Part shown: positions 18,671 to 27,089 of the stretch, piece by piece
Numbering within the stretch: position 1 is the first letter of the stretch
Layout: each line of letters opens with the position of its first letter
The notes under the pieces: model-generated
Databases searched by the model: none
What the model was told of the DNA's origin: nothing
The model's input: only the letters and a program-made list of their open reading frames with translations
From: Limibacterium fermenti
GTDB taxonomy: Bacteria; Bacteroidota; Bacteroidia; Bacteroidales; Dysgonomonadaceae
Assembly (NCBI RefSeq): GCF_041902845.1
Contig: NZ_CP159486.1
Span: 3,100,001 to 3,164,000, forward strand
DNA length: 64,000 nucleotides
Reading direction: 5' to 3'
Made by a program: the position numbers and the translations under genes

Positions 18671-18699
18671 CAAAGGTACTGTTTTTTTATTAGAAACAA
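18671..18699 (-). promoter_or_regulatory. promoter of the repeat leader and DUF6261 gene
   Basis: On the minus strand TACCTTTG (plus 18671-18678) fits TAnnTTTG exactly and TTG at plus 18697-18699 stands in the -33 position. Predicted transcription start is near 18664, so the repeat block is transcribed. Confidence 0.7.
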
Positions 18700-18963
18700 G
18701 TTTTTAATAAAAAAAATTTCGGCCTGTTTTTTTCACCGAAATTTTTCATGCGGTATTGCATGGTATGGAAGAAGTCTTTTCGTGACTCTCGTTCGAAAAC
18801 GAGGAGGAAGATGAATATAAAGGCAAGCATTATTGAAATTGCCTATAAAAGAAAAAATAACGGAAACCCGTGAAAAGGATTATTTATAAATACCGGACTT
18901 TTGTACCTGCTATCACTGACGTTAACAAATTACAAGTAGCTCTTTTTGATAAAATCTTGCGAT

Positions 18964-19698
18964 ATGAGAAGTTATATATGGATTATGATTTGCTTGCTGA
19001 CAATAACCATGGTCATCATTATATATGCAAGCATGAAAAAACAATACGAGCTTCAACAACTAAAGTATCACGAAGAAATGATCCGATTGCAATTAACAAA
19101 TATCCGGAATCGTATTTCTCCGCATTTCCTGTTTAATGTACTCAATAAAGAAATGGGTATGATGGATGACTCTCCGCAAACGAATTTGATGAATTTAGTA
19201 ACGCTTTTACGGATGAGCCTCGAAATGACGGAACAATGTTACGTATCGTTGTCGCAGGACCTGACTTTTGCAAAAACATATATCCAACTCGAACGGAAAA
19301 GTTTAGGCGATGAATTTCTTTTGGAATGGAATATCGATCCGGCTATCCCGACGGACCATACATGGGTTCCGACGATGATCCTGCAGATTCCGATAGAGAA
19401 TGCCGTCAAACATGCTTTGCGCGGCAAGGAGGGTGTCAAACGCTTGTCGGGGAGTATACGAAGAAAAGAGAACGGCTCACAGTTGCTCATTTGCGATAAC
19501 GGCGCGGGATTCCGGCCGTATATAAATCCTCATTCCGCGAACACCGGCACCGGATTGAAAACGTTATATCAAACAATCGATCTGCTCAATATCCGAAATG
19601 AGGAGAAAATCCTTTTCACCATTTTTTCTTCCGATAGTACCGGTCACACAGGAACGCAGGTGTCGGTTTTTATTCCCGACAAGTACCGGTTTGAATAA
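18964..19698 (+). CDS. N-terminally truncated LytS-type sensor histidine kinase
   Basis: From the ATG at 18964 (MRSYIWIM) the protein is 244 residues: one membrane helix, then the HisKA-like box with His in RNRISPHFLFNVLN, the N box IPIENAVKHAL, and ATP-lid motifs CDNGAGF and GTGLKTLYQ. It aligns end to end with the last 245 residues of the complete kinase at 22901-24907, but the TPR sensor half is absent. Just upstream another frame reads LFDKILR, the likely remnant of the linker, joined by a one-base shift. No response regulator is adjacent. It may be a decaying duplicate or a small accessory kinase; the catalytic core looks intact. Confidence 0.6.
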   Translation: MRSYIWIMICLLTITMVIIIYASMKKQYELQQLKYHEEMIRLQLTNIRNRISPHFLFNVLNKEMGMMDDSPQTNLMNLVTLLRMSLEMTEQCYVSLSQDLTFAKTYIQLERKSLGDEFLLEWNIDPAIPTDHTWVPTMILQIPIENAVKHALRGKEGVKRLSGSIRRKENGSQLLICDNGAGFRPYINPHSANTGTGLKTLYQTIDLLNIRNEEKILFTIFSSDSTGHTGTQVSVFIPDKYRFE

Positions 19699-19699
19699 A

Positions 19700-19730
19700 A
19701 GGAAGCCTTTCTTTATGGGAAAGGCTTCCT
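19700..19730 (-). terminator. terminator between convergent kinase and barrel genes
   Basis: A perfect 12-bp stem (19700-19711 with 19719-19730). On the minus strand it is followed by TTTTATT, so it mainly serves the outer-membrane protein operon coming from the right; it may also stop the truncated kinase transcript. Confidence 0.7.
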
Positions 19731-19765
19731 AATAGCGACAGTCGTGTAACCGAGTTACACCTCCA

Positions 19766-20500
19766 TTATAAAATAAATCCTATTTTCAGTGTCGGCGCGG
19801 CCAGGAAACCGATGCTGTGGCTGTCGGCTTGCAACAGTTTCAGTCCCGATTGCGGCTGAATGCCGGCGACGCCATAGGTATAGGATAACGGATCTATCTG
19901 AGCGCCGACATACAACGCCGGCAGGACAAAATAATCGATGCCGGATGTAAACGCCGCCCGCAGGTTCCAAGCCTCGCCGATGGATTTACCCATCGATTCT
20001 GCTTCATCGTACTTTTTCTCGTTCAGGCCGTAAGCAAGCCCTACGCGCACTCCGCTATACCAATAGAGGTTGTCGATGCGGGTGGAAAAATACCTGTCGG
20101 CTCCCGCAGAGACTGTATAGACGAATGTTTGCGATTTCGCCACCGCCCGGTAGTCGGGAATTCCGCCGTTTTCCACGTCGCCCGTACCCGGAACGCCGGT
20201 ATAGCCGGGAGTGTATGCGAAATGAAGTCCTCCGCCCAGATTCAGTTTCCACGCGTTGCTTACAAACCAGCCGGCTTCGAAGCCGACCTGTAGTTTTTTA
20301 TCGCTCCAGTTGGTGGAAAGTGCAGCCAGTTGGTAGCTGTCGAGGGTGCCTTCGGGCGCCTCAATGCTCGCGTAGCTGTTGTAACTCACGGTCGCCGCCA
20401 GGGTCACGTTGCCCTTGGAGGGAGCAACGGACGACTGGGCGAACACCGTGATACAAAATACGGGCATGATGGCTGCTACTAAAAGCTTTTTTATGTTCAT
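19766..20500 (-). CDS. outer-membrane beta-barrel protein
   Basis: 244 residues from the ATG at 20500 (MNIKKLLVAAIMP), chosen over an in-frame ATG 27 bases upstream because it starts the signal peptide directly; cleavage after VFAQ. The mature part is made of alternating aromatic and small residues in strand-like stretches and ends in an aliphatic strand (PTLKIGFIL), typical of a small Bacteroidetes outer-membrane barrel of 8-10 strands. It lies 46 bp after the coiled-coil lipoprotein gene and has no promoter of its own, so the two are co-transcribed. Ligand unknown. Confidence 0.75.
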   Translation of the reverse strand: MNIKKLLVAAIMPVFCITVFAQSSVAPSKGNVTLAATVSYNSYASIEAPEGTLDSYQLAALSTNWSDKKLQVGFEAGWFVSNAWKLNLGGGLHFAYTPGYTGVPGTGDVENGGIPDYRAVAKSQTFVYTVSAGADRYFSTRIDNLYWYSGVRVGLAYGLNEKKYDEAESMGKSIGEAWNLRAAFTSGIDYFVLPALYVGAQIDPLSYTYGVAGIQPQSGLKLLQADSHSIGFLAAPTLKIGFIL

Positions 20501-20546
20501 ATCTGTTCTTTCATTAATTATATACATTTGCCATCACGTAAGGATT

Positions 20547-22424
20547 TTATTTCTTTGGCAAAGCGTCTTCCAGCGCCTTCTTGGCGTCGTCGGCCGCTTT
20601 TTGCTTCACCGCCACGTTTTTTTCCTGTGCATCGATAGTCGATTTGAGACGTTCGATGGTTTCTTCTATAGAATTATCGGCCGCTATATTCTTATTGTCT
20701 TGTTCCAGAGCTTTATTCCAATCTTCCAGATTGGTTATATCGGCCTCAATACTACTTGCATCGTAATAAATAGACCATAATGCACCGGATTCTCCGCTCA
20801 ATATAGCCGCATCATTACCAGCTTCACTGTATTCAAGATAAGCCTGAGCCACACCTGTAAACTGCGCGTTGTAGGCATCTATGGCCGTTTTTATTTCGGC
20901 CAGCTTATCGGCATCCTTAAGTACATTATAAGCATTCTGATAAGACTCTAACTCGTCTTGCGAAGATTCTAAATTAGATTGAGCGTCTTCCAAATCGATT
21001 TTCGCATTATTTTCATTCTGGAGAGCTGCCTCATAGTTCTGCTTTTCAGTCCATTCGTCGGGGGTGCCTTGGGCGTCTTCCCATGCTGTTTTAGCTGCTG
21101 CCGAGGCTGCTTTTGCATCCGCATATTGTTTGGCTAAACCGGTTGTTTCATCGTTAATATAGTCATCGAAATATTCTACAGTCGATTCTCTATCGCGAAT
21201 GTCTATTTCCAACCGGCGCACATCGGCTACGGGAAGGATTATTTTTTGGTAGCCTTTTCGGATAAATATACCCTTATCACTGTGTAATTCGATATAATCA
21301 TAGGAATACCATAATCTCGGATCAACCTGATAATTACTATAACTATCGTAATAACCAATACCGGAACCATCAGAATTCGGATACGCCACGTAATTGTTGC
21401 CCGGAAAATCAGAAGCAATCTTAAAATAATCCGTCTTCCGAATGGGCTGAAGATTATGTATTGATTGTGCATCCCTTTCTTTTTGATTGTAAGTTTCCCA
21501 TAAGGATTGTTTTTTATCATCCGCTAGCTGAACTTCATCGACTTTAGCTTGCGCTGCTTCCAACAGAGCCTGAGGATCACCGCTATAATCAGCGTATTGT
21601 TTGTACACAGCTATTTGCGCCTTATTCCGGGTTATCTGCGTGTTGTTTTGTTCTATGCTTATGGCTTTGGATTCTTCAGAACTAATCAGGTCGTTTTCGG
21701 CTTGTATCAATTGGCTTTTTAAACCGGAGAGAGCCAGTTTTGCTTCGTTCAAATCCCTTACCTTGTTCACATAATTTGCAGACAGCTTCTGCAGCTTTGC
21801 CTTTTCTGCTTCGGATAGATTATCTTTCAGATCGGCCAGATTTTTTTGAGCAGCTAATAAATCCGCTTCGGCGCGCGCCAGATCAACCTGTAGCTGTTGC
21901 TCCGCCAGCAATAATTGATTGGCAATTTGTTTCAAACTCGCTTCACTTTGGGCCTTAACCACCTTTTGTTGTTCCAGCGCATTTTGCAGTTCAATTTTTT
22001 CCTTTTCGTTGGCCGTCTTCTCCTTCTCCAGTTGTTGTTTTTTAATTTCCAACTCCTGCTTGGCCTGTTCGTTGGTCATTTTCTGCAATTCCACATTCAG
22101 TTTAGCCAGTTCCAGGTCCTGTTTGGCCCGTTCGTTTTGAGTTTCCTGCAATTTGGCCTGCAACTTGAGGATCTCGGTTTCGGCGGCCGTCTTCTGGGCG
22201 TTGGCTTTTTCGGCTTCGGCCTGAGCGTTCTTCAGGGCGGCCTCGGCGGCAGCCAGTATCTTGGTTGCTTCGGCATCAGCGGCGTTCAACGCGGCTTGCG
22301 ACTTCAACAGTTCCGACTTCGAGTTGCGCAACTGCTCCACCGAAAGAGACTCTTCGTTATCCACGCAAGAGCTAAAAATAAATACTCCGAGCAATAATGC
22401 TCCTAAAAAAAATTTCCTTTTCAT
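20547..22424 (-). CDS. long coiled-coil lipoprotein
   Basis: 625 residues. Lipobox IFSSC puts the acylated Cys near residue 20. Residues about 30-270 are an almost unbroken Ala/Glu/Lys/Gln heptad coiled coil (e.g. NERAKQDLELAKLNVELQK). A globular insert with many Tyr residues occupies about 320-410, and a second coiled coil runs from about 430 to the end (KAADDAKKALEDALPKK). The shape suggests a hairpin or rod, up to about 35 nm for the first coil, anchored by its lipid. It is co-transcribed with a beta-barrel protein. Superficially it resembles Lpp, Braun-type or tail-fibre-like rods, but no named family is recognised. Confidence 0.7.
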   Translation of the reverse strand: MKRKFFLGALLLGVFIFSSCVDNEESLSVEQLRNSKSELLKSQAALNAADAEATKILAAAEAALKNAQAEAEKANAQKTAAETEILKLQAKLQETQNERAKQDLELAKLNVELQKMTNEQAKQELEIKKQQLEKEKTANEKEKIELQNALEQQKVVKAQSEASLKQIANQLLLAEQQLQVDLARAEADLLAAQKNLADLKDNLSEAEKAKLQKLSANYVNKVRDLNEAKLALSGLKSQLIQAENDLISSEESKAISIEQNNTQITRNKAQIAVYKQYADYSGDPQALLEAAQAKVDEVQLADDKKQSLWETYNQKERDAQSIHNLQPIRKTDYFKIASDFPGNNYVAYPNSDGSGIGYYDSYSNYQVDPRLWYSYDYIELHSDKGIFIRKGYQKIILPVADVRRLEIDIRDRESTVEYFDDYINDETTGLAKQYADAKAASAAAKTAWEDAQGTPDEWTEKQNYEAALQNENNAKIDLEDAQSNLESSQDELESYQNAYNVLKDADKLAEIKTAIDAYNAQFTGVAQAYLEYSEAGNDAAILSGESGALWSIYYDASSIEADITNLEDWNKALEQDNKNIAADNSIEETIERLKSTIDAQEKNVAVKQKAADDAKKALEDALPKK

Positions 22425-22588
22425 AAATCATACATTTTTAATTAATACAATAATTTTAAATTTGTTTCAAATACAAGGGTGTATTGTTTTTTTGTTTGCT
22501 TCTTGCCCGATAATATTCAAAGTTTCTCTTTTCTACCGATAGCGTTATGTAACGTTTGCATTGTTTTTACATTTCTTTTCAACCAATA

Positions 22589-22619
22589 CAAAAGTAGAGA
22601 GAAACACCTTACAACACAA
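22589..22619 (-). promoter_or_regulatory. promoter of the coiled-coil lipoprotein operon
   Basis: Minus-strand TACTTTTG (plus 22589-22596) with TTG at plus 22617-22619 fits the Bacteroidetes promoter. It implies a 5-prime leader of about 155 bases before the ATG at 22424. The rest of the 476-bp divergent gap (22425-22900) is AT-rich with no gene seen. Confidence 0.6.
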
Positions 22620-22843
22620 GGGGCTAAATTTGCAGAAAGGCTTATCATGCACTATTGTAGGCGTATCTTGCATAAAACGTGATTAAGCGGTATATTTTTA
22701 TTTTACACGTTGCTTTCCGGAAAAAAATAATCCTTTGTATATACGCTCTGTCCGCTCGAAGCATTTTTTTAGAAAATTACGGAACCGGTAACCGTTTTAT
22801 CAAAATAAATGAATAAGTCGAGCACCGAATAGGACTTTTTTTG

Positions 22844-22851
22844 TAAGTTTG
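22844..22851 (+). promoter_or_regulatory. -7 element upstream of the TPR sensor kinase
   Basis: TAAGTTTG matches TAnnTTTG, about 42 bases before the predicted start of transcription-to-ATG distance needed for the kinase at 22901. The -33 element is not clear. Confidence 0.5.
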
Positions 22852-22900
22852 CGGTCAACAATTTTCACATCGCTTTGTGTTTAGAAACAACTATTTCAGA

Positions 22901-24907
22901 ATGAAAACAAGAAGCTGCGTTTATTTTTTTATCGTCATTGCCGTGCTTTCGTGCAAAGAAAGAGCTGTTCCGCCCGCCGGGGAAAGGGCCGGCAAAGTCG
23001 ATGAACTTATCTCCGAAGCGATGGATTCGCTATACGCGAACCTGCCTTATTCGCGCCACCTGCTCCAACAAGCCATGCAGCAAGCCCCCGACAGCCTCTC
23101 GTTCCACGAAGCTCTTAACACCTACGCATTTACCTGCTTCGTAGCGGATCGGCTCGACTCGGCGCGCACCACGGCCCAACAGGTGCAGGCGTATACAGCG
23201 CGACAAAACCCCTCCGACCGCATTTACATCCTTACGGCATCCTCTCATAATATGATCGGGAATTGTTACGCCATGGGCAGGAAACAAGATTCGGCATTGT
23301 ATCATTACTTGCACGCCTTGAATTATTACGAATTAACATCCGAACGGGAAAAAGCGCCCGATGTGTGTATGAATATCGCCGACATGTATATGAAAAAAGG
23401 AGATTTCGCCAATAGCGCGCAATATTACCGGAAGGCATTATTCCTCAGCGACTCGTTAGGAATAACCGGCCGAATGGGATTTCCTATCTATACCGGATTG
23501 GCTCAACTGTATATGGAGCTTCGGGATTTCGACCTTTCCGATCATTATTTCCGATTGGCGGAAAACCAATATGAGGAACGCCCACTGAATGAAAAATTCT
23601 TTTTCTGTAATACACGGGGGAATTATTATTTTTTTAAGGAAGAATACCGGCAGGCATTGCCTTGGTTCGAGAAAGCGAAAACATTGGTTACTGCTGGAGG
23701 GTACGGTTTTTCTATCCACTTGGTCAACATCAATCTGGGAGAGATTTATTTTCATTTGAACAAGCCTGATTCGGCGCTTGATTACCTGAATCAGGCGCAG
23801 GCATATTTCTCCCGGATGAACGAACCAGCCTTTCTGTATCATATCGGGACAATCCGGGCGGGTATCGCGTTGAAAGAAGATAATCCCGCACAAGCTCGCC
23901 GTTATTTGCAAAACAACGGCGACACTATCCGGATAGAGCCTAACCTGATGAGTATCCGCAACCGGTACATGCAAGACTATTTTGCCCGCACAGGTGATTT
24001 CGAACAGGCGTATGCTTATTTACAAAGAAATAAAGCGACCGACGACTCGATCCGTTCGGAACGAACGAGGATGCGTATCGCCGAAATGGATATGCGTTAT
24101 GTCCGGGATACGACGCTGATGAAAAAAGAACTGTTTATCCAAGGACAAGCGGCCCATATCGAGTCTCTACGGATGAGGAGTTTTATCTGGGTGATGGCTT
24201 GCCTGCTCATCATGGCGGTGGCCGGGATCGTATATGTCAGCATGAAGAAACAAAAAGACTTGCAATGGATGATCTTTCATGACCAAATGGCCAAACTCCG
24301 GCTAACGAACATCCGCAACCGGATTTCCCCGCATTTCATATTCAATGCCCTTAACAGGGAAATAAGTTCCGCCGAAGATCCGGATCATTCCAATCTGAAG
24401 GGATTGGTGTTTTTATTGCGAAGGAGTCTCGAGATGACCGACCGGACTCATGTTACACTTTTCCGCGAATTGGAGTTCGCCGAAGCTTATATCAAACTGG
24501 AACAGGAAAGCCTCGGGGACGATTTCCGTCTCGAATGGCAAATCGATCCGCATGTCGACACAACAGCCGTTTCGGTTCCTCCCATGATTATTCAGATACC
24601 GGTTGAAAACGCGATGAAGCATGCCTTACGTCAAAAAGAAGGAGAAAAAAAACTATCCGTCCGTATAAAAAAAGAGGAAAATGGTGTCGGGATAACCATT
24701 CAGGATAACGGCCCCGGTTATTTCCCGGGCAAAGAAACCTCTTCGGCCGGTACCGGTACTGGATTGAAAGTGTTATACCAGAGCATCGACGTGTTCAATG
24801 CTAAAAATAAGGAAAAAATACTTTTCCACATCGGCCGTTCGGACGAAAAAGGGTTAGGCGGAGCAAAAGTAACCGTTTTTATACCGGATAATTATGTGTT
24901 TAAATAA
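22901..24907 (+). CDS. TPR-containing LytS-type sensor histidine kinase
   Basis: 668 residues from the ATG at 22901, which begins a signal sequence with a lipobox-like AVLSC. Residues about 25-400 are tetratricopeptide repeats (e.g. SALYHYLHALNYYE, SAQYYRKALFLSDSL) that should lie in the periplasm. A membrane helix (about 430-450, IWVMACLLIMAVAGIVYV) leads to the kinase: phosphorylated His in RNRISPHFIFNALN, N box VENAMKHAL, DNGPGYF, and GTGTGLKVL. The family is PF06580 histidine kinases. The LytTR regulator 25 bp downstream is its cognate partner. The signal sensed is unknown; TPR sensors of this type respond to envelope or peptide signals in other members only by inference. Confidence 0.85.
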   Translation: MKTRSCVYFFIVIAVLSCKERAVPPAGERAGKVDELISEAMDSLYANLPYSRHLLQQAMQQAPDSLSFHEALNTYAFTCFVADRLDSARTTAQQVQAYTARQNPSDRIYILTASSHNMIGNCYAMGRKQDSALYHYLHALNYYELTSEREKAPDVCMNIADMYMKKGDFANSAQYYRKALFLSDSLGITGRMGFPIYTGLAQLYMELRDFDLSDHYFRLAENQYEERPLNEKFFFCNTRGNYYFFKEEYRQALPWFEKAKTLVTAGGYGFSIHLVNINLGEIYFHLNKPDSALDYLNQAQAYFSRMNEPAFLYHIGTIRAGIALKEDNPAQARRYLQNNGDTIRIEPNLMSIRNRYMQDYFARTGDFEQAYAYLQRNKATDDSIRSERTRMRIAEMDMRYVRDTTLMKKELFIQGQAAHIESLRMRSFIWVMACLLIMAVAGIVYVSMKKQKDLQWMIFHDQMAKLRLTNIRNRISPHFIFNALNREISSAEDPDHSNLKGLVFLLRRSLEMTDRTHVTLFRELEFAEAYIKLEQESLGDDFRLEWQIDPHVDTTAVSVPPMIIQIPVENAMKHALRQKEGEKKLSVRIKKEENGVGITIQDNGPGYFPGKETSSAGTGTGLKVLYQSIDVFNAKNKEKILFHIGRSDEKGLGGAKVTVFIPDNYVFK

Positions 24908-24932
24908 ATTCAATAAAAAAGATTGATAAGAA

Positions 24933-25700
24933 ATGGCAAACAACCTGTATACCGTAGCGGTGATTGATGATGAACCGGTTTGCATCCAGAACTTGCGGCA
25001 ATCGTTAACGGATTTTCCCGACCTGAAGGTTGTCGGAGAAGCCCAAACGGCGAAGAATGGTAAGAAACTGATTTTGCAGGAAAAACCCGATTTGCTTTTC
25101 CTTGACGTGGAACTACCCGATATCGACGGGTTGGAATTATTGCAAGATTTACAATATCGTATTACCTGGCCTATGCAGGTGATTTTCTATACTTCTTACC
25201 AGAAATATTGGCTTGACGCTTTAAGGCAATCCGCTTTTGACTATTTGCTTAAACCGTATAGCCCAAAAGAATTTTCTTTGATCATCCGCCGCTTTTTTGA
25301 ACATACGGCCAAGCAGAAAAACAGTCAGCCTTTCGACCGGGAATTCTCCGAACTGCTGCCCGCACACCAGATTTTCCTCGTCCCCGATATAACCGGATAT
25401 CAATTGATCCGGATCAATCAAATCGGTTTTTTCTCGTATATCCATGCTCAACGCCAATGGAACGCGGCCTTATCCGACGGAAAACAAGTGCTCTTAAGGA
25501 GAAATACAAAGGCGGGCGATATCCTGAAGGCGTCTTCTTCTTTCATTCAAATTAACCAACAGCAAATCATCAATCTGAATTATCTGTGTACGATCAGGGG
25601 TAAAAACTGCCGCCTGATTCCGCCTTTCGAGAAGGAAGAAAATTTATGCGTATCTCGAAACTTTCTCAAGAACTTGCAGGATAAATTTTATCAGATATAA
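24933..25700 (+). CDS. LytTR-family response regulator
   Basis: 255 residues. Receiver domain at 1-125 with acidic pocket VIDDEP, phosphorylated Asp in LLFLDVELPDIDG, the conserved Thr/Ser in FYTSYQ and Lys in YLLKPYS. Residues about 145-255 form a LytTR DNA-binding domain (VPDITGYQLIRINQIGFFSYI, then FIQINQQQIINLNYL). It directly follows the TPR kinase by 25 bp and forms a two-component system with it. LytTR regulators usually bind paired direct repeats; none was searched exhaustively here. Confidence 0.9.
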   Translation: MANNLYTVAVIDDEPVCIQNLRQSLTDFPDLKVVGEAQTAKNGKKLILQEKPDLLFLDVELPDIDGLELLQDLQYRITWPMQVIFYTSYQKYWLDALRQSAFDYLLKPYSPKEFSLIIRRFFEHTAKQKNSQPFDREFSELLPAHQIFLVPDITGYQLIRINQIGFFSYIHAQRQWNAALSDGKQVLLRRNTKAGDILKASSSFIQINQQQIINLNYLCTIRGKNCRLIPPFEKEENLCVSRNFLKNLQDKFYQI

Positions 25701-25777
25701 TGGTCATCCTTCGTCATTCCGCGCTTGACTCGGAATCCTCTTATTATACATTCCTCGTTTTTTCAGGGGATTACGGG

Positions 25778-25993
25778 TCAATCCCGCCATGACGAAAAGG
25801 CCGGACTAAAAACAACCGATACACTCGTTCCTTTCCCTTTTTCCGACACGATAGCCAGTTCGCCCGACCAATTGTCGACCCGTTCGCGCATGGTTCGCCA
25901 TCCGATGCCGCCCGGAGACGCTTGCGGATCGAACCCTTTGCCGTTATCTTCGACCGAAAAACGGAAAACGCCGTCGCCATAAGCAAACGTCAA
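25778..25993 (-). pseudogene. remnant of a NarL-type sensor kinase ATPase domain
   Basis: On the minus strand 25993 to 25778 reads as the C-terminal end of a HATPase domain: FSVEDNGKGFDPQ, GGIGWRTMRERV, then GKGTSVSVVF. The rest of the kinase (dimerisation His box, membrane part) is missing; the sequence starts abruptly next to the promoter of the PPOX gene. No response regulator for it is nearby. The 80 bp beyond its end contain a small inverted CGTCATTCC...GGAATGACG-like repeat. A leftover from a deleted two-component system. Confidence 0.7.
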
Positions 25994-26017
25994 CGAAACT
26001 ATTCAGGCAGCAGCGTT

Positions 26018-26040
26018 TTGCTATTTTTTCTTTATCTTTG
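26018..26040 (+). promoter_or_regulatory. promoter of the PPOX-thioredoxin-methyltransferase genes
   Basis: TATCTTTG at 26033-26040 is an exact -7 match; TTTTG ending at 26020 is a short-spaced -33 candidate. The first gene starts at 26067. Confidence 0.6.
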
Positions 26041-26066
26041 CCCTCATAAATGAATAATCAAGCAAC

Positions 26067-26570
26067 ATGCATACCTATTCGATAGAAGAACAAGAACGGG
26101 TAGAACGGATTATCAGGCAGTGTGCACTCTGTTATGTCGGGCTGATCGACAAAAACCGCCGCCCTTATGTACTGCCGATGAATTTCGGATATAAAGACGA
26201 GATCATCTACCTGCATTCGGGACCGGAAGGGAAAGCGGCGGCGTTAATGGCTGAGGGTCCCGAAGTGTGTCTCACGTTTTGTACCGATAGCAAATTAATT
26301 TGGCAACACCAAGAGGTTGCATGCAGCTACCGTATGCGGGCAGAAAGCGTACTGGTTTACGGGCACGTAGTTCCGGAAGAAGATTTTGACGAGAAGGTAA
26401 AAGCGCTGGATATCATTATGCAGCAATACTCCGGTAAGACATTTACTTATTCCGACCCGGCCGTCAAGAACGTCAAGATTTGGAAAGTGGCGTTGGAAGA
26501 GGTATCGGCAAAAGAATTCGGCGTGCCCAGCCGGAACGCGTTAAAATACAAAGATCGCGACCGTTTTTAA
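26067..26570 (+). CDS. pyridoxamine 5-phosphate oxidase-like flavoprotein (NimA-like fold)
   Basis: 167 residues. The family signature is clear: an N-terminal helix, then CALCYVGLIDKNRRPYVLPM, the strand FGYKDEIIYLHSGPEGKA, and CSYRMRAESVLVYGHV, ending in a KIWKVALEE strand. These split-barrel proteins bind FMN, heme or F420; relatives include the Nim proteins linked to nitroimidazole resistance, but the family is broad and substrate cannot be told from sequence. First gene after a good promoter, followed by thioredoxin 34 bp downstream, which fits a redox role. Confidence 0.8.
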   Translation: MHTYSIEEQERVERIIRQCALCYVGLIDKNRRPYVLPMNFGYKDEIIYLHSGPEGKAAALMAEGPEVCLTFCTDSKLIWQHQEVACSYRMRAESVLVYGHVVPEEDFDEKVKALDIIMQQYSGKTFTYSDPAVKNVKIWKVALEEVSAKEFGVPSRNALKYKDRDRF

Positions 26571-26604
26571 TTCGCATTATATTTATATGATTACAATACA
26601 AACA

Positions 26605-27066
26605 ATGAAAAAAATCGTCCTTTTAGCATCCTTTCTCGGCGCGGTGTTTGTCGCCTTGCCCAAAGAGCCGGTTTCGGTAAAAAAGACGGCCAAACCCGTA
26701 GAAATCACGAAAACCGATTTTATCCGTAAAATATTCGATTACGAAGAGAATAAAGAGGTGTGGAAATATAAAGGAGATAAGCCGGCAATTGTAGATTTTT
26801 ATGCAACCTGGTGCGGTCCGTGCCGCATCACCCATCCGATACTGGAGGAGCTTGCAGCCGAATACAGTAACGAAATTTACATTTACAAAGTGGATGTGGA
26901 TAAAGAACCGGAGTTGGCTTCTTTATTCGGGGTACAAAGCATTCCGGTATTTATTTTTATTCCGATGAACGAAAATCCGCAAGTAGCGGTGGGCGCTTTA
27001 CCTAAAAAGACCTTCAAAAGCGCCATAGACAGTATTTTGTTGAAAAAAGAAACGGAAGAAAAATAA
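26605..27066 (+). CDS. secreted thioredoxin-like protein
   Basis: 153 residues from the ATG at 26605 (MKKIVLLASFLGAVF); an in-frame ATG at 26587 only adds residues before the signal peptide. Thioredoxin fold with active site WCGPC in FYATWCGPCRITHPIL and the cis-Pro loop VQSIPVFIF. The N-terminal hydrophobic stretch indicates export, so it likely acts in the periplasm as a disulfide reductase. The linker after the signal is Lys/Pro-rich. Co-directional with its neighbours with short gaps. Confidence 0.85.
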   Translation: MKKIVLLASFLGAVFVALPKEPVSVKKTAKPVEITKTDFIRKIFDYEENKEVWKYKGDKPAIVDFYATWCGPCRITHPILEELAAEYSNEIYIYKVDVDKEPELASLFGVQSIPVFIFIPMNENPQVAVGALPKKTFKSAIDSILLKKETEEK

Positions 27067-27089
27067 GGCCGACAGTTTCGGTTACCGAT

